Assembly: GCA_027485405.1 (NCBI GenBank)
Contig: JAIXRB010000113.1
Span: 1 to 5,892, forward strand
Reading direction: 5' to 3'
DNA length: 5,892 nt
Source: Leptospiraceae bacterium
GTDB taxonomy: Bacteria; Spirochaetota; Leptospiria; Leptospirales; Leptospiraceae
Position 1 is the stretch's first letter, and the number at the start of each line of letters is the position of its first letter. This document shows, in pieces, positions 1 through 5,413 of the stretch. The notes under the pieces were generated by a model. It saw only the letters and a program-made list of their open reading frames with translations, had not been told where the DNA came from and ran no database searches. A program made the position numbers and the translations under genes.

Positions 1-1
1 A

Positions 2-1249
2 GGAGCCATTGAATTTTTCAATGACAAGCGATACGTGAACGCGCCCCCAACTATGCACCCAACGGGCGGACAATATCGAAATTTTAATCAAAACAAAATT
101 GCCCAAATTTCAAGCCAAGAACTCGATTCAGTTTTAAAACACTTTGGAATCGAACTCACTTCCAAGGAAGCGGATGAGATCAGAAGGAGACCAAACCAAA
201 TTCCAAATCGCCTTTGGCTAAGACTCCGAGGATACAAGCAAGAACACCTAACGCTGATCAAAGAGCAAGGTTCCATTCACGCGGAACTTGTGAAACTTGG
301 ATTTAGCTTTCAAGAAATCGTTTCCATTTTTCAGACATACTCGCACGAAAATTCTTTGTTTAGGAAATGGCAAGAGGGGAAGCGCGATTTTAGACAAGTC
401 GAGTCCTTTCACCGAAAGCTAATCTCATCGAGAACGGCAAGCGGACTCTATTCGGAATCAATAGCGAACGAAATGCGCGCGCTCAAAGAGGAAGTAGAGA
501 ATTCGGTTTTCATCGGTCGGACAGGATCAAACAAAAAGACCTTACTCATCGGAATTCTAAGCGATGCGATTTTGAACGGTAGCGATGTTTTAGAACTGTC
601 TTCTAGATACGTCTCAGAACGCTTCGGAATGGGCAAGAACAGCCGCCATAAGGTTTTGAAGACTTTGGTACAATCGGGATGGTTGAAACCCGTCCAGACT
701 CAAGCTAGCGCGCTCTCGATGGAAGGGAATAAGTATCAGATAGAAAAGGGACTTTTTGAAAGTGTGCAAAAAGCGGACAATATCCACTCTTCTTCCCGTA
801 GGGATATTGTCCCACTTTTGCACAAAACTGAGAATTCAATCTTACTTCCCTCAAACCACCCTGCTTTTCACGTGAACGCTTTGAGCGATAAAGGATGGGA
901 AATTCTGTGGGCACTCGGAAAGGGAGCTTTGCTTTTCCAAGAGCTTTTGACTCTTACAAGTGTTTCCAGGCGAACACTCTACACTAAACTACCTTTGATG
1001 ATCAAATTCGGTTTGGTAAAGAACTTGAAGACTTCCATCGGCCAAGGACTCTTTCAACGGATAGAACCCCTTGACCTTGATCGGGTAGCGAATCATTTCA
1101 ACACCGCTTACAAAGTTGAAAATAGAAACGAATGGTATCACCGTGAACGAAAGGCCCGGAAACAAACTATTGACCGAAAAATCAACGCAAGGCTGAAAAA
1201 AGGTGATAATTTGTTTAATCCCTACACGGGCGAACTATTCGATCAATGA
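2..1249 (+). CDS. Prim-Pol-type plasmid replication protein, C-terminal part (left-truncated)
   Basis: The frame is open from the window edge: base 1 ends a split codon and the first whole codon is at 2. The first visible residues, GAIEFFNDKRYV then APPTMHPTGGQY, match the end of the bifunctional primase-polymerase (AEP) domain, where APPS-x-HP-x-G..Y is typical. A GTG at 35 is therefore internal, not the start. About 415 residues are visible. Numbered from that GTG, residues 60-133 resemble the helical segment that usually follows Prim-Pol domains (a HAELVKLGFSFQEI helix). Residues 161-218 (GRTGSN ... SGWL) look like the winged-helix segment common in this family. Residues 285-345 contain a second winged-helix-like unit (SVSRRTLYTKLP). 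The C-terminus is very basic. No Walker-type helicase domain is visible. The role inferred is plasmid replication initiation or priming. The N-terminal half is probably the piece at 5540-5892. Confidence 0.8.
   Translation, partial: GAIEFFNDKRYVNAPPTMHPTGGQYRNFNQNKIAQISSQELDSVLKHFGIELTSKEADEIRRRPNQIPNRLWLRLRGYKQEHLTLIKEQGSIHAELVKLGFSFQEIVSIFQTYSHENSLFRKWQEGKRDFRQVESFHRKLISSRTASGLYSESIANEMRALKEEVENSVFIGRTGSNKKTLLIGILSDAILNGSDVLELSSRYVSERFGMGKNSRHKVLKTLVQSGWLKPVQTQASALSMEGNKYQIEKGLFESVQKADNIHSSSRRDIVPLLHKTENSILLPSNHPAFHVNALSDKGWEILWALGKGALLFQELLTLTSVSRRTLYTKLPLMIKFGLVKNLKTSIGQGLFQRIEPLDLDRVANHFNTAYKVENRNEWYHRERKARKQTIDRKINARLKKGDNLFNPYTGELFDQ
763..824. repeat. 23-bp imperfect inverted repeat inside the Prim-Pol gene
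   Basis: The left arm 763-785 and right arm 802-824 are reverse complements at 20 of 23 positions, separated by 16 nt. The inner 11 bp (GGACAATATCC / GGATATTGTCC) are perfect. After three mismatches the outer 9 bp (TGTGCAAAA / TTTTGCACA) are perfect again. The repeat lies in the linker between the two winged-helix-like regions of the protein. It could form an RNA hairpin or cruciform, or be a protein-binding site; its function is unknown. Confidence 0.75.
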
Positions 1250-1270
1250 ATTAGAATCTTGGGAATTGTA

Positions 1271-1429
1271 ATGAAAGGCAGACCAAAAAAAGAGAATAGC
1301 GAAACAGAGTATGAAAAGGTTTTGGGTAAGCTTCGGGAACTGGAAGCAAAACAGGAAGCTATTGCAAAACAAATCTATGTATTCACAGCTAAGCGGGATC
1401 AGATGGAAAGGAATCTCTGCTCTGCTTAA
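1271..1429 (+). CDS. Small basic coiled-coil protein, unknown function
   Basis: A 52-residue ORF starts with ATG 21 nt after the Prim-Pol stop and ends with TAA. Only a weak GGGA lies upstream as a possible ribosome site, so it may be translationally coupled to the rep gene. The N-terminus MKGRPKKE is basic and resembles an AT-hook core (GRP flanked by lysines). Residues 12-48 are rich in E, K, Q and L and should form one amphipathic helix or short coiled coil (EKVLGKLRELEAKQEAIAKQ). No membrane segment or signal peptide is seen. Its position directly after rep suggests an accessory replication or copy-control protein, but I do not recognise the family. It could also be a chance ORF. Normal-looking codons, a plausible helix and a hairpin just after the stop argue for a real gene. 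Confidence 0.55.
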   Translation: MKGRPKKENSETEYEKVLGKLRELEAKQEAIAKQIYVFTAKRDQMERNLCSA

Positions 1430-1457
1430 AAAAGACGGCTAGGTTTTTCCCCTAGCC
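1428..1457 (-). terminator. Candidate intrinsic terminator, minus strand (perhaps bidirectional)
   Basis: A perfect 7-bp stem (GGCTAGG 1437-1443 with CCTAGCC 1451-1457) encloses a 7-nt loop. Read on the minus strand, the stem is followed after 3 nt by six U residues (A tract 1428-1433), the classic terminator layout. On the + strand no U tract follows, although the hairpin sits just after the stop at 1429 and could still end the rep transcript. The minus-strand reading would stop RNA coming from the repeat region at 1430-2361. Confidence 0.5.
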
Positions 1458-1721
1458 TATGAAAAAACAAATCGAAAATCGTCGAAGATCCTACTTTATC
1501 CCGAAAGGTTTTCAAGTAAAAATCTGAAAGCCTGCAATTCGGTTCTGTTTAAGTCGCTATGATTCTTTCAATGCGAGCGATAGAAACCTCACAGGATTGA
1601 ACCTAGACTCTCTACGGGCCTTCTACTTGGATTTGATAGCGAAATTAGATCAAGGGGTAGGTTACCCTTCAAAAAACCCAACTTTCGAGACTTTCCGAGA
1701 CCTGAGCGCAATCCCCAAAAA

Positions 1722-1945
1722 AAAGGGCACGTTGACCCCAAAGGGCAAGTTATTTGCCTAAATAAACAAACCTACCCTACCCCACTTGCCCCCTTTTACT
1801 TTGTCTTAAATTGCGGATCTAAAGCTTTTTAATCAATAAAGGTAAGTAGGGTAAGTTATTTCTAAAATAATAAATAGTTTGATTCCCTTAATGGATAGAA
1901 TCTGAGAGTTTCAAAATAGGGACTTGCCCTTGCCCTAACCTGCCC
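1722..1945. repeat. Cluster of GGGCAAG-type motifs, both orientations (possible iterons)
   Basis: Forward copies are AAAGGGCACGTT at 1722-1733, AAAGGGCAAGTT at 1740-1751 (18 bp apart, one mismatch) and GGGTAAGTTATTT at 1849-1861. The last matches GGGCAAGTTATTT at 1743-1755 in 12 of 13 positions. Reverse-orientation copies are ACTTGCCC at 1784-1791 and 1922-1929, CCTTGCCC at 1928-1935 and ACCTGCCC at 1938-1945. AT-rich DNA lies between the two groups. The layout suggests binding sites for a replication initiator, but the copies are short and degenerate. Confidence 0.45.
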
Positions 1946-2017
1946 TTACTAGAAAACTTCTTTGATCCTGAGAATGATTTCAGGAAGGTATGCTCCGAAC
2001 CTACTAAGGCACTCATA

Positions 2018-2041
2018 GGTACTGTACCCCCTCCCCCCCCC
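2018..2041. repeat. Palindrome GGTACTGTACC running into a C5-T-C9 tract
   Basis: GGTAC, one T, GTACC forms a perfect 11-bp palindrome at 2018-2028. It merges into five C (2027-2031), one T and nine C (2033-2041). The minus strand therefore carries G9-A-G5. Such a homopolymer stands out in AT-leaning DNA. It may be slippage-prone or able to form G-quadruplex structure; its function is unknown. Confidence 0.6.
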
Positions 2042-2113
2042 TTACAATGGATTGACTCCGACCCCAAGGGCCCGCTTTTTGATCCAGATTTTCCCGAAGC
2101 TATGACATTTCCC

Positions 2114-2213
2114 GATTAGACAAATCAGACAAATCAGACACCTAAACACACTTTTCAGGAATCGATTTCTACAATTCTTACAATTCTTACACCTAAACCG
2201 ACTTTTTGGAATC
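2114..2213 (+). repeat. Two tandem 50-bp units, each with a doubled 9-mer
   Basis: Unit A (2114-2163) and unit B (2164-2213) both begin GATT, carry a 9-mer twice in tandem, continue ACACCTAAAC then a CACTTTT-like or GACTTTTT-like stretch, and end GGAATC. The 9-mer is ACAAATCAG in A (2120-2128, 2129-2137) and ACAATTCTT in B (2171-2179, 2180-2188). The two 9-mers are identical inside each unit but differ between units after ACAA. The array ends about 150 bp before the recombinase start. It may be an iteron array, a recombination site or an operator. Confidence 0.75.
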
Positions 2214-2255
2214 GAAACTGTATAGAACCCAAACCCTCCCCACGTGCGGAAATTC

Positions 2256-2289
2256 ACCGTGTCTGACTTTGCCTGAAAACGGACACGGT
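2256..2289. repeat. Inverted repeat ACCGTGTC-N18-GACACGGT
   Basis: Perfect 8-bp arms at 2256-2263 and 2282-2289 enclose 18 nt. Pairing can extend by ATTC/GAAT with a 3-nt bulge on the right. The repeat lies about 70 bp upstream of the recombinase, so it may be an operator for the operon (for example for the RHH protein) or part of a recombination site. The spacer is longer than in classical dif- or lox-type sites. Confidence 0.55.
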
Positions 2290-2326
2290 ACTGAATGGAA
2301 TCACCAAAAAAACACAAAAAAAGTGA

Positions 2327-2355
2327 TTGACTAATTCTGTACCGATGCCGATTCT
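2327..2355 (+). promoter_or_regulatory. Possible sigma-70 promoter of the recombinase-parAB operon
   Basis: TTGACT at 2327-2332 matches five of six -35 bases. After a 17-bp spacer, GATTCT at 2350-2355 matches only three of six -10 bases. Transcription would begin near 2362, which is the recombinase ATG itself, so the mRNA could be leaderless. This fits the lack of a visible Shine-Dalgarno there. The -10 is weak, so this is tentative. Confidence 0.3.
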
Positions 2356-2361
2356 TTGTTT

Positions 2362-3033
2362 ATGGGATACGCTGAAAAAGTAATTCACTTCGATTTTCAA
2401 ACCAAAGCCAAAAAGATAGGGGAGAAAACCCCCACAGTCAAAAAGCAAGGTGAGGGATTGATTCGATCAGGCAACTTGCTAGAAGTCGATGCACTCCGAA
2501 TCAAAATGATAAACGCGACATCGGAAGAGGATTTACGCGCTCGTGTCGTATTAGAATTTCTTTGCCGTTTTGGAATGCGCGCCTCCGAGCTTGTCCTATT
2601 GAAAAAATCCAACTTTGTTCAAGACGCGGAAGGCAATCATCAACTAAGATTTTACAGGCCCAAGCGTAAGGACTACCATAGTGTGAAAATCACCAAGCGC
2701 GCAAAAGATGAACTTTTCGCACTCATCGAGGCTTACCACCTTGCGGGAAAAATAGAGTGTGTCCAGAAACAAGATCACATTCTTTTTTCTGTAAAGCACC
2801 CATTGACCAAGATCAGGACGAAACTTTCTACCCGATCACTCCAAAGAATTGTAAACGGTTTTGGTCTCACCGATGGACGCGGGAAACTTCTCGCACCGCA
2901 CGGACTTAGACACTATGCGGGAATCAGAATGGTTAAGGAGCGGGATCATATAGCGGGAAGCAAACTTCTAGGCAACTCATCGGAAGTATTTTCTCAATAC
3001 TATTCAGACCCAAGCACGGAGGCCCTAGATTGA
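2362..3033 (+). CDS. Short tyrosine recombinase/integrase, catalytic domain only
   Basis: This 223-residue protein has the catalytic core of the phage-integrase (XerC/XerD-like) family, which cuts and rejoins DNA through a tyrosine. Visible residues are Arg73 in GMRASEL, a likely Lys at 101 or 103 (RPKRK), His180-x-x-Arg183 in HGLRH, and Tyr213/Tyr214 in QYYSD. Tyr214 has the usual spacing from the LGN motif. The position that is normally His or Trp (LGH) is Asn205 here (LLGNSS). Only about 50-70 residues precede the core, so most of the N-terminal core-binding domain of the usual ~300-residue enzymes is missing. I chose ATG 2362; TTG 2356 is also in frame and neither has a clear ribosome site. 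The stop overlaps the next gene by 4 nt. Likely jobs are multimer resolution or integration. Activity is uncertain given Asn205. Confidence 0.8.
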   Translation: MGYAEKVIHFDFQTKAKKIGEKTPTVKKQGEGLIRSGNLLEVDALRIKMINATSEEDLRARVVLEFLCRFGMRASELVLLKKSNFVQDAEGNHQLRFYRPKRKDYHSVKITKRAKDELFALIEAYHLAGKIECVQKQDHILFSVKHPLTKIRTKLSTRSLQRIVNGFGLTDGRGKLLAPHGLRHYAGIRMVKERDHIAGSKLLGNSSEVFSQYYSDPSTEALD

Positions 3034-3209
3034 CCAAAGCCAAAAAGGATCCAAAAAAACTAACACGTTTCACGCTAGAACTAGACAAGGAAATCTTGGA
3101 CGCGCTCGACATCGAGGCAGTCAAAAACGATCGGTCAAGGACTGGACAAGTGAGAAGGATTTTACGCGAGCGTTACGGACTCACATCTGAAAGCGAAAAT
3201 GAAAACTAA
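3030..3209 (+). CDS. Ribbon-helix-helix (CopG/ParD-like) DNA-binding protein, TTG start
   Basis: This 59-residue ORF starts with TTG inside the recombinase stop (TTGA overlap). A strong GGAGG at 3018-3022, 7 nt upstream, fixes the start. The sequence fits an RHH fold: a basic N-terminus, a beta strand LTRFTLEL (11-18), helix A DKEILDALDIEAVKN (19-33), a turn with DRSRTG, helix B QVRRILRERYG (40-50), then an acidic tail. RHH proteins bind DNA as dimers through the strand and often repress their own operon. Lying between the recombinase and parA, it probably regulates the parAB operon, or acts in partition or copy control like small CopG/omega-type plasmid proteins. No toxin gene is adjacent, so an antitoxin role is less likely. 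Candidate operators are the inverted repeats at 3216-3248 and 2256-2289. Confidence 0.75.
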   Translation: MTKAKKDPKKLTRFTLELDKEILDALDIEAVKNDRSRTGQVRRILRERYGLTSESENEN

Positions 3210-3215
3210 CAGAAC

Positions 3216-3248
3216 GAACACAAGGGAAGCGGAAACTTCCCAAGGTTC
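3216..3248. repeat. Inverted repeat between the RHH gene and parA
   Basis: GGGAAG (3224-3229) and CTTCCC (3236-3241) form a perfect 6-bp stem with a 6-nt loop. Outer GAAC (3216-3219) and GTTC (3245-3248) can pair across a small internal loop. With no U tract it is not an obvious terminator. It could be an operator for the RHH protein or an RNA hairpin that tunes parA expression. It ends 17 nt before the parA Shine-Dalgarno. Confidence 0.5.
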
Positions 3249-3277
3249 TAATCAGTTTCAACCATAGGAGGATTGAA

Positions 3278-4042
3278 ATGACTAACGAAACAGCATCAAA
3301 ACCAACCGAGAACGTCAAGGATAAGATGAAGGTGATTGCAGTTGTAAACCAAAAGGGAGGCAGTGGAAAAACCACATTCTCTTCTTTGCTCATAAAAGCA
3401 CTCTCCGAAAAAGGGAAATCTGTTCTCGCGATAGACTTAGACCCACAAGGAGGACTAACAAGTATTCTACTGGGAGAGAGTGACACGGAGCGCAAAGGAT
3501 TATTTGAATTTCTAATGACAAAGAACATTGATGGATCTATTCACTCAGTCGAGGGGAATCTATTCGATGGAAAGATTGATGTCATTCCGAGCGATTACAG
3601 AACGGACAAGATTTTTTTAGGTGTCACCCCGTTTGCTTTGAAACCTCTTGGAACATTACCGTATGACTTTTGTGTTCTGGACACTCCCCCCACAGTCCAA
3701 GGAATCACTAAAGCCGGAATGATTTTCGCGGACAGGATTTTAATCCCAACTGAAATAAGTATTCAATCGAAATCACCAACCGCCTACACTATCGAGGCAT
3801 CGAAGGAAATAGATATGATTCCCGAAGTAGTATTCTCGGGATGGAAAGATCCAGGGGAGAAAGGAGGCTACCAAGCTAACCTAACAAGGGAATTCCAATC
3901 TTTGTTCTCCGAATATCTTTCCGGAAACATTCCTAGAAATTCCACAGCCGTAAGCTTTGCCAGTGAATGGAAAAAAGCTTCCAATTCACACAAGCAAGGG
4001 ATACTTGCAGAACTTAATCAGATCATCGAGGGGAAGAAATGA
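3278..4042 (+). CDS. parA: ParA-family partition ATPase
   Basis: A 254-residue Walker-type ATPase of the ParA/Soj/MinD superfamily that drives plasmid segregation with ParB. A deviant Walker A motif KGGSGKTT lies at residues 26-33 with the signature Lys at 26. Walker A' AIDLDPQGG is at 51-59, and FCVLDTPP at 131-138 is the Walker B/switch region. Length fits the small ParA type, which has no large N-terminal HTH domain. About 16 residues precede the first beta strand (KVIAVVNQ). The start is fixed by an excellent AGGAGG at 3266-3271, 6 nt before ATG. Its end overlaps parB by ATGA, so the two are translationally coupled. Because it lacks its own HTH domain, operon repression probably falls to ParB or the upstream RHH protein. 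The stretch between the DTPP motif and the C-terminus is divergent, but nothing essential looks missing. Confidence 0.93.
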   Translation: MTNETASKPTENVKDKMKVIAVVNQKGGSGKTTFSSLLIKALSEKGKSVLAIDLDPQGGLTSILLGESDTERKGLFEFLMTKNIDGSIHSVEGNLFDGKIDVIPSDYRTDKIFLGVTPFALKPLGTLPYDFCVLDTPPTVQGITKAGMIFADRILIPTEISIQSKSPTAYTIEASKEIDMIPEVVFSGWKDPGEKGGYQANLTREFQSLFSEYLSGNIPRNSTAVSFASEWKKASNSHKQGILAELNQIIEGKK

Positions 4043-4884
4043 AAATCACAGAATTTAAAACTTCATCTCCCTTCGGACTTCCAGAACTACTTTCAGAAAT
4101 TGAAATCAGTCCAGAACTCAAAGCCTATCAAGACGATATGCCTTCCGATGAGAGCATTGAGCTTGTAAAGGAATCAATCAATGTAAACGGATACGATCAA
4201 ACCAAACCGATTGAATGCTATCAAGATCCCAAGACGGGCCGATTCTATGTTCTCAGGGGATGGACACGGTACACCGCTTGCAAGGAGCTAGGACTTGAAA
4301 CGATTCCAGTCATTACCCTAGACGTTCCCAAGGACAAGAGAGAGGACTTTGTAATACAGGACAACACCGCTAGAAGGCAAATGACCGCCAAACAAAAAAA
4401 GGTGATTGCTGGGAAGGTATTAAAGAACAGTCCTCAAAAGTCAGATAGGCAAATCGGAGCGATTACAGGACTCGATCACAAGACCATTGGCACGCTAAGG
4501 AGTGGGATGGGATCAACTGGGGAAATTCCCCAGTTGGGGAAAACGATCGGTAAAGACGGCAAGGAACGGACTACCAAACCGAAACCAAAAGCAAAGCCAG
4601 AATCAACTGGGGAAATTCCCCAGTTGGGGAAACAGGCATTCAAAAAAGAGTATGAGTCAATGTCTCAGGCCCAAAGGAAAAAAGCAGTAGATCAGCTCAT
4701 AGGGGAATTCATTGAGAATAGAACGGCTAGGCAGAAGCTTATGGATAAAGTCGCTATCCTAGATGACAGGGCTAAGGAGATCACACAAGGACTAGAAGCA
4801 ATCGGTCAAACCCAAGAACTTCATAGGGCCTTGAAAACCAGGGACAACTGGAAAGAATACCTAAAACCAGAATCCAAAAAGTAA
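4039..4884 (+). CDS. parB: ParB-family partition protein with an internal duplicated motif
   Basis: This 281-residue protein overlaps parA by 4 nt, with GAGGGG at 4028-4033 as ribosome site. Residues 35-116 form a ParB/sulfiredoxin-like N domain. GWTRYTA (74-80) corresponds to the GERRxRA CTP-binding box and IQDNTARRQ (106-114) to the ENxxR box, both divergent. Residues 117-155 hold the helix-turn-helix (KSDRQIGAITGLDHKTIGTLR). The following segment STGEIPQLGKTIGKDGK is typical of some ParB-like proteins. STGEIPQLGK occurs twice, at 159-168 and 189-198, separated by a basic Lys/Pro linker. The C-terminal ~80 residues are helical and charged, likely for dimerisation. The expected role is binding a centromere (parS) and stimulating ParA. 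The duplicated segment is also identical at DNA level and palindromic. Confidence 0.88.
   Translation: MKITEFKTSSPFGLPELLSEIEISPELKAYQDDMPSDESIELVKESINVNGYDQTKPIECYQDPKTGRFYVLRGWTRYTACKELGLETIPVITLDVPKDKREDFVIQDNTARRQMTAKQKKVIAGKVLKNSPQKSDRQIGAITGLDHKTIGTLRSGMGSTGEIPQLGKTIGKDGKERTTKPKPKAKPESTGEIPQLGKQAFKKEYESMSQAQRKKAVDQLIGEFIENRTARQKLMDKVAILDDRAKEITQGLEAIGQTQELHRALKTRDNWKEYLKPESKK
4512..4542 (+). repeat. 31-bp repeat, copy 1, with perfect 23-bp palindrome (in parB)
   Basis: This is identical over 31 bp to 4602-4632, exactly 90 bp (30 codons) away. Positions 4514-4536 are a perfect palindrome: CAACTGGGGAA, a central A, TTCCCCAGTTG. It encodes STGEIPQLGK. It is a candidate ParB-binding centromere half-site or an operator, and could also fold as a strong hairpin in the mRNA. 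Confidence 0.85.
4602..4632 (+). repeat. 31-bp repeat, copy 2, with perfect 23-bp palindrome (in parB)
   Basis: Second identical copy; its palindrome is at 4604-4626. Even third codon positions are unchanged from copy 1, so the copies are either a recent duplication or held by selection on the DNA itself. The codons flanking the repeat differ from those around copy 1. Confidence 0.85.
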
Positions 4885-4893
4885 GGAAAACCC

Positions 4894-4914
4894 ACGTGTC
4901 CAAAATGGGCACGT
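4894..4914 (+). terminator. Hairpin just downstream of parB, possible weak terminator
   Basis: ACGTGTCC (4894-4901) pairs with GGGCACGT (4907-4914) as an 8-bp stem with one G-U pair and a 5-nt loop, starting 9 nt after the parB stop. No U tract follows, so termination would need a factor. The palindrome CACGTG at 4893-4898 could instead be a protein site. Confidence 0.35.
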
Positions 4915-5196
4915 CTCACAAGCGAAAGGTGACAGTGACAGAATCGAATACAGGGAAAGGTGAGTGTTTAAAAAAATTCCAAAAAGTATAAATCGAACGA
5001 TTCTTTTTAGTTGCGGAAATCATCAAGGAAGGTGATTGGTCTTAGGCTTAAAAAAATACAAAACAAAAAGCCTAGTAAGGAAACAGAAAGCCATGGTTGA
5101 ATTTACTACACTATCCCAAACCCTTCCCTTTAAATAATTGCTTGTGAGCTTCAAAGATCACAGGTAAAAATTGTCCTAGAACCTATCTGTCATTTT

Positions 5197-5215
5197 TGAA
5201 ACCCACAAGGTTTCA
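5197..5215. repeat. Palindrome TGAAACC-N5-GGTTTCA
   Basis: Perfect 7-bp arms are separated by CACAA. The half-sites recall the GTTTCA/TGAAAC halves of chromosomal parS but in the opposite arrangement, so I do not call it parS. It could be an operator or RNA hairpin upstream of rep. Confidence 0.45.
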
Positions 5216-5226
5216 CCTCATAGATC

Positions 5227-5271
5227 AAAAAAAACACCGGTGAGGAGGAGAAGTCTAGCCTTCTCCTCACC
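5227..5271 (-). terminator. Strong intrinsic terminator candidate, minus strand
   Basis: GGTGAGG (5239-5245) pairs with CCTCACC (5265-5271). Inside, after a 3-nt bulge, AGAAG (5249-5253) pairs with CTTCT (5260-5264) around a 6-nt loop. An alternative register gives 9 continuous base pairs. On the minus strand the stem is followed after 4 nt by eight U residues (A tract 5227-5234). On the + strand only a mixed TTCCTCTGTTT follows. It would end RNA transcribed leftward from the Prim-Pol leader, such as an antisense regulator. Confidence 0.55.
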
Positions 5272-5341
5272 AATTCCTCTGTTTCCATAAAAACCTAAAA
5301 AAATCTTTTCCGATAAACGAAATCATGTCACAGTTGACAGT

Positions 5342-5376
5342 AATGAAGAAGTACTGGATTCGGTACTAGCTTCATT
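5342..5376 (+). promoter_or_regulatory. Hairpin in the Prim-Pol leader
   Basis: AATGAA (5342-5347) pairs with TTCATT (5371-5376), and AGTAC (5350-5354) with GTACT (5363-5367), separated by a small internal loop and closed by an 8-nt loop. It sits immediately before a second possible stem (TCCCC 5376-5380 with GGGGA 5394-5398). Likely part of a structured control RNA. Confidence 0.4.
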
Positions 5377-5413
5377 CCCCTTGCTAGACACTCGGGGATG
5401 ATAGATGATCTGT

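Larger units (their letters stand above)
1430..2361. other. Repeat-rich non-coding region, candidate replication origin
   Basis: About 930 bp lie between the small ORF and the recombinase without a convincing gene on either strand. The region holds short motifs repeated in both orientations (1722-1945), AT-rich stretches near 1828-1880, a palindrome plus C tract (2018-2041), two tandem 50-bp units (2114-2213) and an inverted repeat (2256-2289). A further 13-bp palindrome occurs near 1655-1667 (GGGTA, GGT, TACCC), and a GGCAA/TTGCC inverted repeat at 1744-1758. Repeats plus AT-rich DNA downstream of a rep gene are typical of an iteron-type origin. Calling it the origin is inference. Confidence 0.45.

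Noticed and set aside
35..37. GTG as the start of the left-hand gene
   Set aside because: The frame is open to the window edge and the upstream residues GAIEFFNDKRY belong to the Prim-Pol domain, so the gene is truncated by the window.
66..77. 12-mer GCGGACAATATC repeated at 773-784
   Set aside because: A shared 12-mer is expected about once by chance in a sequence of this length.
1459..1527. 22-codon basic ORF (MKKQIENRRRSYF...) after the hairpin
   Set aside because: Too short, with no ribosome site apart from bases buried in the hairpin stem.
2042..2317. Minus-strand 91-residue Cys-rich ORF
   Set aside because: Its repetitive CKNCKNC and LICLIC stretches are direct products of the tandem DNA repeats, and no ribosome site or family likeness is seen.
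3181..3528. Minus-strand 115-residue ORF overlapping the parA start
   Set aside because: Shadow of parA and its upstream region; parA has clear motifs and a strong ribosome site.
4502..4690. Alternative + frame ORF inside parB with repeated QLGKFPSWG
   Set aside because: The repetition comes from the 31-bp DNA repeat read in another frame; parB is the real gene.
5197..5215. Chromosomal-type parS site
   Set aside because: Half-sites resemble parS halves but are in the wrong arrangement with a 5-nt spacer.
5334..5339. TTGACA as a -35 box for the rep gene
   Set aside because: No acceptable -10 hexamer lies 15-19 bp downstream.
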